8,825 nucleotides of DNA from Draconibacterium sp. (GTDB lineage: Bacteria > Bacteroidota > Bacteroidia > Bacteroidales > Prolixibacteraceae): contig JAUVDE010000119.1 in NCBI GenBank assembly GCA_030595485.1, positions 1-8,825 of the forward strand, given 5' to 3'. The notes below the pieces were generated by a model, which worked only from the letters and a program-made list of their open reading frames with translations, ran no database searches and was not told the DNA's origin. Position 1 is the first letter of the stretch, and the number at the start of each line of letters is the position of its first letter. Below are positions 6,859 through 8,825 of this stretch, one piece after another. The position numbers and the translations under genes were made by a program.

Positions 6859-8825
6859 CTAATTGTTTAAGAATATAGATCCGGTAATAGGCTCTGATCC
6901 ATTACCCAAATAAAGAATGTAGAAATAAGTTGCCACAGGCGCTTTATCGCCACCTACCTGCCATTTATTATTGGAATTCCCATCCCACCAGGCATCAGTA
7001 GAACCCCAGTACGTTTCATTTCCAAAATATTCTTTATCAAATATCAGTTGTCCCCAACGATTGAAAATCTCCACTTTTGCTTCAGGGTATTTCTCTTCAA
7101 AACTTAACGTTCCACTTGTACAGTTGAACGCAACTTCAAAATAATCGTTCATATTATCACCATTGGGTGAAAATCCATCAGGAATAATCATTTCACAACC
7201 TTCAATATCAACACTTGTTGAATAATTCGGATTCTCATTCAATACCTCTCGCCAATCACGTTTCCCTGTATTACTTAAGTCAGGAAGCGGTGCATTCGTA
7301 CTAAATATATTTATATACTTGTCCTCATCTTGTGTTTCATTGTCATAAGTATCATAGGCATCATCTAAACCGTCCTTATCTGAATCGCTACCAAGTGCCA
7401 AAACATCAGCAAAACCATCACCGTCCGAATCGTGACCTTCTACTGCATCGTCGATACCATCATTATCCGAATCTAAATCTAAATAATCCGGAGTTCCATC
7501 CATATCTGTATCCCATGCTTCGTAGTAAATACCGTTCATCTCCGAATCATAAGCATCGTCCCAGCCATTTCCATTCAAATCAATTCCTGTAGGTGCAATG
7601 TATGTATAACCGTTATCATCGTCGTGACCTTTACCTTCTTCCAAAGTTTGCTGCCACTCAATATTATCAGGAATACCATCACCATCAGAATCAATATCCA
7701 AACGGTCAACAATACCATCACCATCGGTATCAATATCCTGATAATCTGAAGTTGAATTATCCCAAATCATTTCATGAATATCAAGAATGCCATCATTGTC
7801 ATCATCAATATCATCCAATTTTTCTTCAACAGCACAATCAAGAATCGTTAAATTCAAGCTTACCATTGAATCACATCCAGTTGAAGTCTGAAACATTCCA
7901 GTATAGTTACCACTTTGGATATATACTGTGCCATTCCAAACAAACGAATCACATTCTGAAACATTCTCTTCAGTATTTACCGGATTATTAATCGTCAAAT
8001 TCAAAATTGAAGTTGAATCACATCCTGAAGCGGTAGTAAAAGTTTGGGGGTAGACACCGCTGTGTGTATATAAAGTTTCGTTCCAGGTAAAAGATTCACA
8101 AGCCTCAACTGTTGTTGCAGTTGTTACCAAACCATTTATTGAAAGGTTAAGTATGGCCAATGAATCGCAACCCGAAACTGTCGCAAAGGTATTCGTATAA
8201 ATTCCTGATTCTGTATAAATCGCTCCGTTCCACTCGTATGAATCACATCCTGAAACGCTTTCTTCTGTTGAAACTGAATTATGTATTGTCAAGTTCAAAA
8301 TAGCTACTGAATCACATCCTGAATCAGTTGTGAATAATGCAGTAGAAACACCACTTTCAGTATAGCTTGTACCATTCCAGTTGTATGAATCACAAGCCTC
8401 AACTGTTATTGCAGTTGTAACTGAACCATTTATTGTAAGGTTTAAAATAGCAGTAAACTCACATCCTGAATCTGAATTAAAGCTTTTAGAATAAACTCCA
8501 CTCTGCGTGTAAGTTGTTCCGTTCCACTCGTATGAATCACAAGCTGTAACAATTTCTTCAGTTGATTCAGATTCGGTGATTGTTAAATCTAAAGTTACTA
8601 CTGAATCACATCCGGCTGCGTTTGTTAAAGTAAAAGTTGCTGTGTTGTTGTTTGATGTGTAAGTGTTTCCGTCAATCCAGGTGAAAGTGTTACAAGCTGT
8701 TTGAACGTCTGTTCCTGATGTTGATTCGGTGATTGTTAAGTCTAAAGTTACTACTGAATCACAACCTGCTGCATTTGTTAATGTAAAAGTTGCTGTGTTG
8801 TTGTTTGATGTGTAAGTGTTTCCGT
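6859..8825 (-). CDS. Giant repeat-containing T9SS type B surface protein (adhesin), C-terminal 654 residues
   Basis: The frame runs without a stop from the right edge to the TAG at 6859-6861; the N-terminus is outside. I checked residues 1-176 codon by codon and no start is needed inside the window. Order of parts: tandem repeats of 49-51 residues (1-330), an Asp-rich TSP3-like stalk (336-501), a linker (502-541), and a type B C-terminal domain (543-654). The last is recognised by IPDGFSPNGDNMNDYFEV, VEIFNRWGQLIFD, WWDG, APVATYFYILYLG and the final GSIFLNN. This CHU_C / gliding-motility-associated domain directs export by the type IX system and surface retention. Proteins of this build are usually adhesins, sometimes linked to gliding like SprB; the actual ligand is unknown. 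It is probably co-transcribed with the PorP/SprF-like gene that follows it. Total length cannot be judged, but the array clearly continues beyond the edge. Confidence 0.93.
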   Translation of the reverse strand, partial: GNTYTSNNNTATFTLTNAAGCDSVVTLDLTITESTSGTDVQTACNTFTWIDGNTYTSNNNTATFTLTNAAGCDSVVTLDLTITESESTEEIVTACDSYEWNGTTYTQSGVYSKSFNSDSGCEFTAILNLTINGSVTTAITVEACDSYNWNGTSYTESGVSTALFTTDSGCDSVAILNLTIHNSVSTEESVSGCDSYEWNGAIYTESGIYTNTFATVSGCDSLAILNLSINGLVTTATTVEACESFTWNETLYTHSGVYPQTFTTASGCDSTSILNLTINNPVNTEENVSECDSFVWNGTVYIQSGNYTGMFQTSTGCDSMVSLNLTILDCAVEEKLDDIDDDNDGILDIHEMIWDNSTSDYQDIDTDGDGIVDRLDIDSDGDGIPDNIEWQQTLEEGKGHDDDNGYTYIAPTGIDLNGNGWDDAYDSEMNGIYYEAWDTDMDGTPDYLDLDSDNDGIDDAVEGHDSDGDGFADVLALGSDSDKDGLDDAYDTYDNETQDEDKYINIFSTNAPLPDLSNTGKRDWREVLNENPNYSTSVDIEGCEMIIPDGFSPNGDNMNDYFEVAFNCTSGTLSFEEKYPEAKVEIFNRWGQLIFDKEYFGNETYWGSTDAWWDGNSNNKWQVGGDKAPVATYFYILYLGNGSEPITGSIFLNN
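6862..7197 (-). other. T9SS type B C-terminal sorting domain (CHU_C / gliding-associated) of the adhesin
   Basis: The final 112 residues start at CEMIIPDGFSPNGD and carry the family landmarks NRWGQLIFD, WWDG and PVATYFYILYLG, ending GSIFLNN. In this domain family such a module is required for crossing the outer membrane through the type IX system. Type B domains, unlike type A, generally depend on an SprF-like partner, and one is encoded directly downstream. Two Cys (CEMII and FNCTSG) could pair with each other. Confidence 0.9.
7321..7818 (-). repeat. Thrombospondin-type-3-like calcium-binding Asp-rich repeats in the adhesin
   Basis: Residues 336-501 hold about eight D-x-D-x-D-G-x-x-D type motifs: DIDDDNDGILD, DIDTDGDGIVD, DIDSDGDGIPD, DTDMDGTPD, DLDSDNDGIDD, DSDGDGFAD, DSDKDGLDD, plus a degenerate DLNGNGWDD. 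In known proteins these loops each bind calcium and make a rigid rod. Here the block sits between the adhesive repeats and the sorting domain, so it is likely a calcium-stiffened stalk. An insert of about 45 residues (QQTLEEGKGHDDDNGY onward) separates the third from the later motifs. Confidence 0.88.
7834..8823 (-). repeat. Tandem protein repeats of about 50 residues in the adhesin (seven units seen)
   Basis: Units start, in coding direction, at 8823, 8670, 8520, 8373, 8226, 8079 and 7932. Lengths are 51, 50, 49, 49, 49 and 49 residues, with the seventh cut at 33. The consensus runs G-x-x-Y-T-x-S-G-x-Y, then F, then SGCDS, then ILNLTI, then a variable linker, then ACDSYxWN. Each full unit has two Cys, 23-24 residues apart within a unit. 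The first unit and most of the second belong to a different subfamily (GNTYTSNNNTATFTLTNAAG, ACNTFTWID). Such repeats are widespread in Bacteroidota surface proteins and are probably Ig-like beta sandwiches; I cannot name the Pfam entry with certainty. Confidence 0.9.
8571..8825 (-). repeat. Near-identical direct DNA repeat pair, 153-bp period
   Basis: Bases 8571-8672 and 8724-8825 align without gaps over 102 positions, and I count five mismatches by eye. The second copy runs to the window edge, so the true match may be longer. Both copies encode the GNTYTSN...TNAAGCDSVVTLDLTITES type of unit. Differences are few and mostly in third codon positions, which suggests a recent duplication or ongoing gene conversion. 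Confidence 0.88.

Noticed and set aside
7332..7991. Two His/Tyr/Gln-rich plus-strand open frames, end to end
   Set aside because: Their odd composition is the complement of the GAT/GAC-rich calcium-loop codons of the adhesin. No independent coding signal is seen.
8296..8298. TTG on the minus strand as the start of the adhesin
   Set aside because: The frame stays open to 8825 and the upstream translation is more of the same repeat array, so this is an internal Leu codon in ILNLTI.
7834..8825. Regular repeats considered as a CRISPR array
   Set aside because: The period is about 150 bp, the whole stretch is one open frame, and conservation is at protein level without repeat/spacer structure.

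Overview
The window is AT-rich DNA from a member of the Bacteroidota. Three gene types seldom seen together elsewhere support this: a one-protein hybrid two-component system (HTCS) with an AraC-type output, a PorP/SprF-like protein, and a giant repeat protein ending in a type B type IX secretion (CHU_C / gliding-type) C-terminal domain. Translation starts lack clear Shine-Dalgarno sequences, as is usual in the phylum. Gene style is compatible with a free-living order such as Marinilabiliales or Flavobacteriales, but the family cannot be fixed from this window.

Layout. (1) 1-3738, plus strand: HTCS sensor/regulator, cut by the left edge. It carries a beta-propeller sensor, Y_Y_Y domain, membrane helix, long coiled coil, histidine kinase, receiver and AraC HTH. 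(2) 3766-5307, minus strand, convergent with the first gene: an SLC13/DASS-type sodium:dicarboxylate (or citrate/sulfate) symporter with both signature motifs intact. (3) A 193-bp AT-rich divergent spacer. (4) 5501-5851, plus strand: a short cytoplasmic-type staphylococcal-nuclease-fold protein. (5) 5884-6834, minus strand: PorP/SprF-like outer-membrane protein. (6) 6859 to the right edge, minus strand: the C-terminal 654 residues of a giant T9SS type B adhesin. From N to C it shows about 50-residue cysteine-containing tandem repeats, an Asp-rich thrombospondin-type-3-like stalk and the secretion/sorting domain.

How they fit. Genes 6 and 5 are co-directional with 24 bp between them and form a recognisable secretion pair: the T9SS exports the adhesin and the PorP/SprF-like protein probably helps its export or surface attachment. 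The HTCS and the symporter are neighbours in convergent orientation. No polysaccharide-utilisation genes are visible for the HTCS to control, so its regulon is unknown. The nuclease looks like an independent gene.

Novelty. I see no wholly new system. The points most worth a second look are in the adhesin array: two repeat subfamilies meet, the longer-diverged part alternates A/B linkers with a two-unit period of about 98 residues, and the units at the window edge are nearly identical in DNA. The array continues past the right edge.
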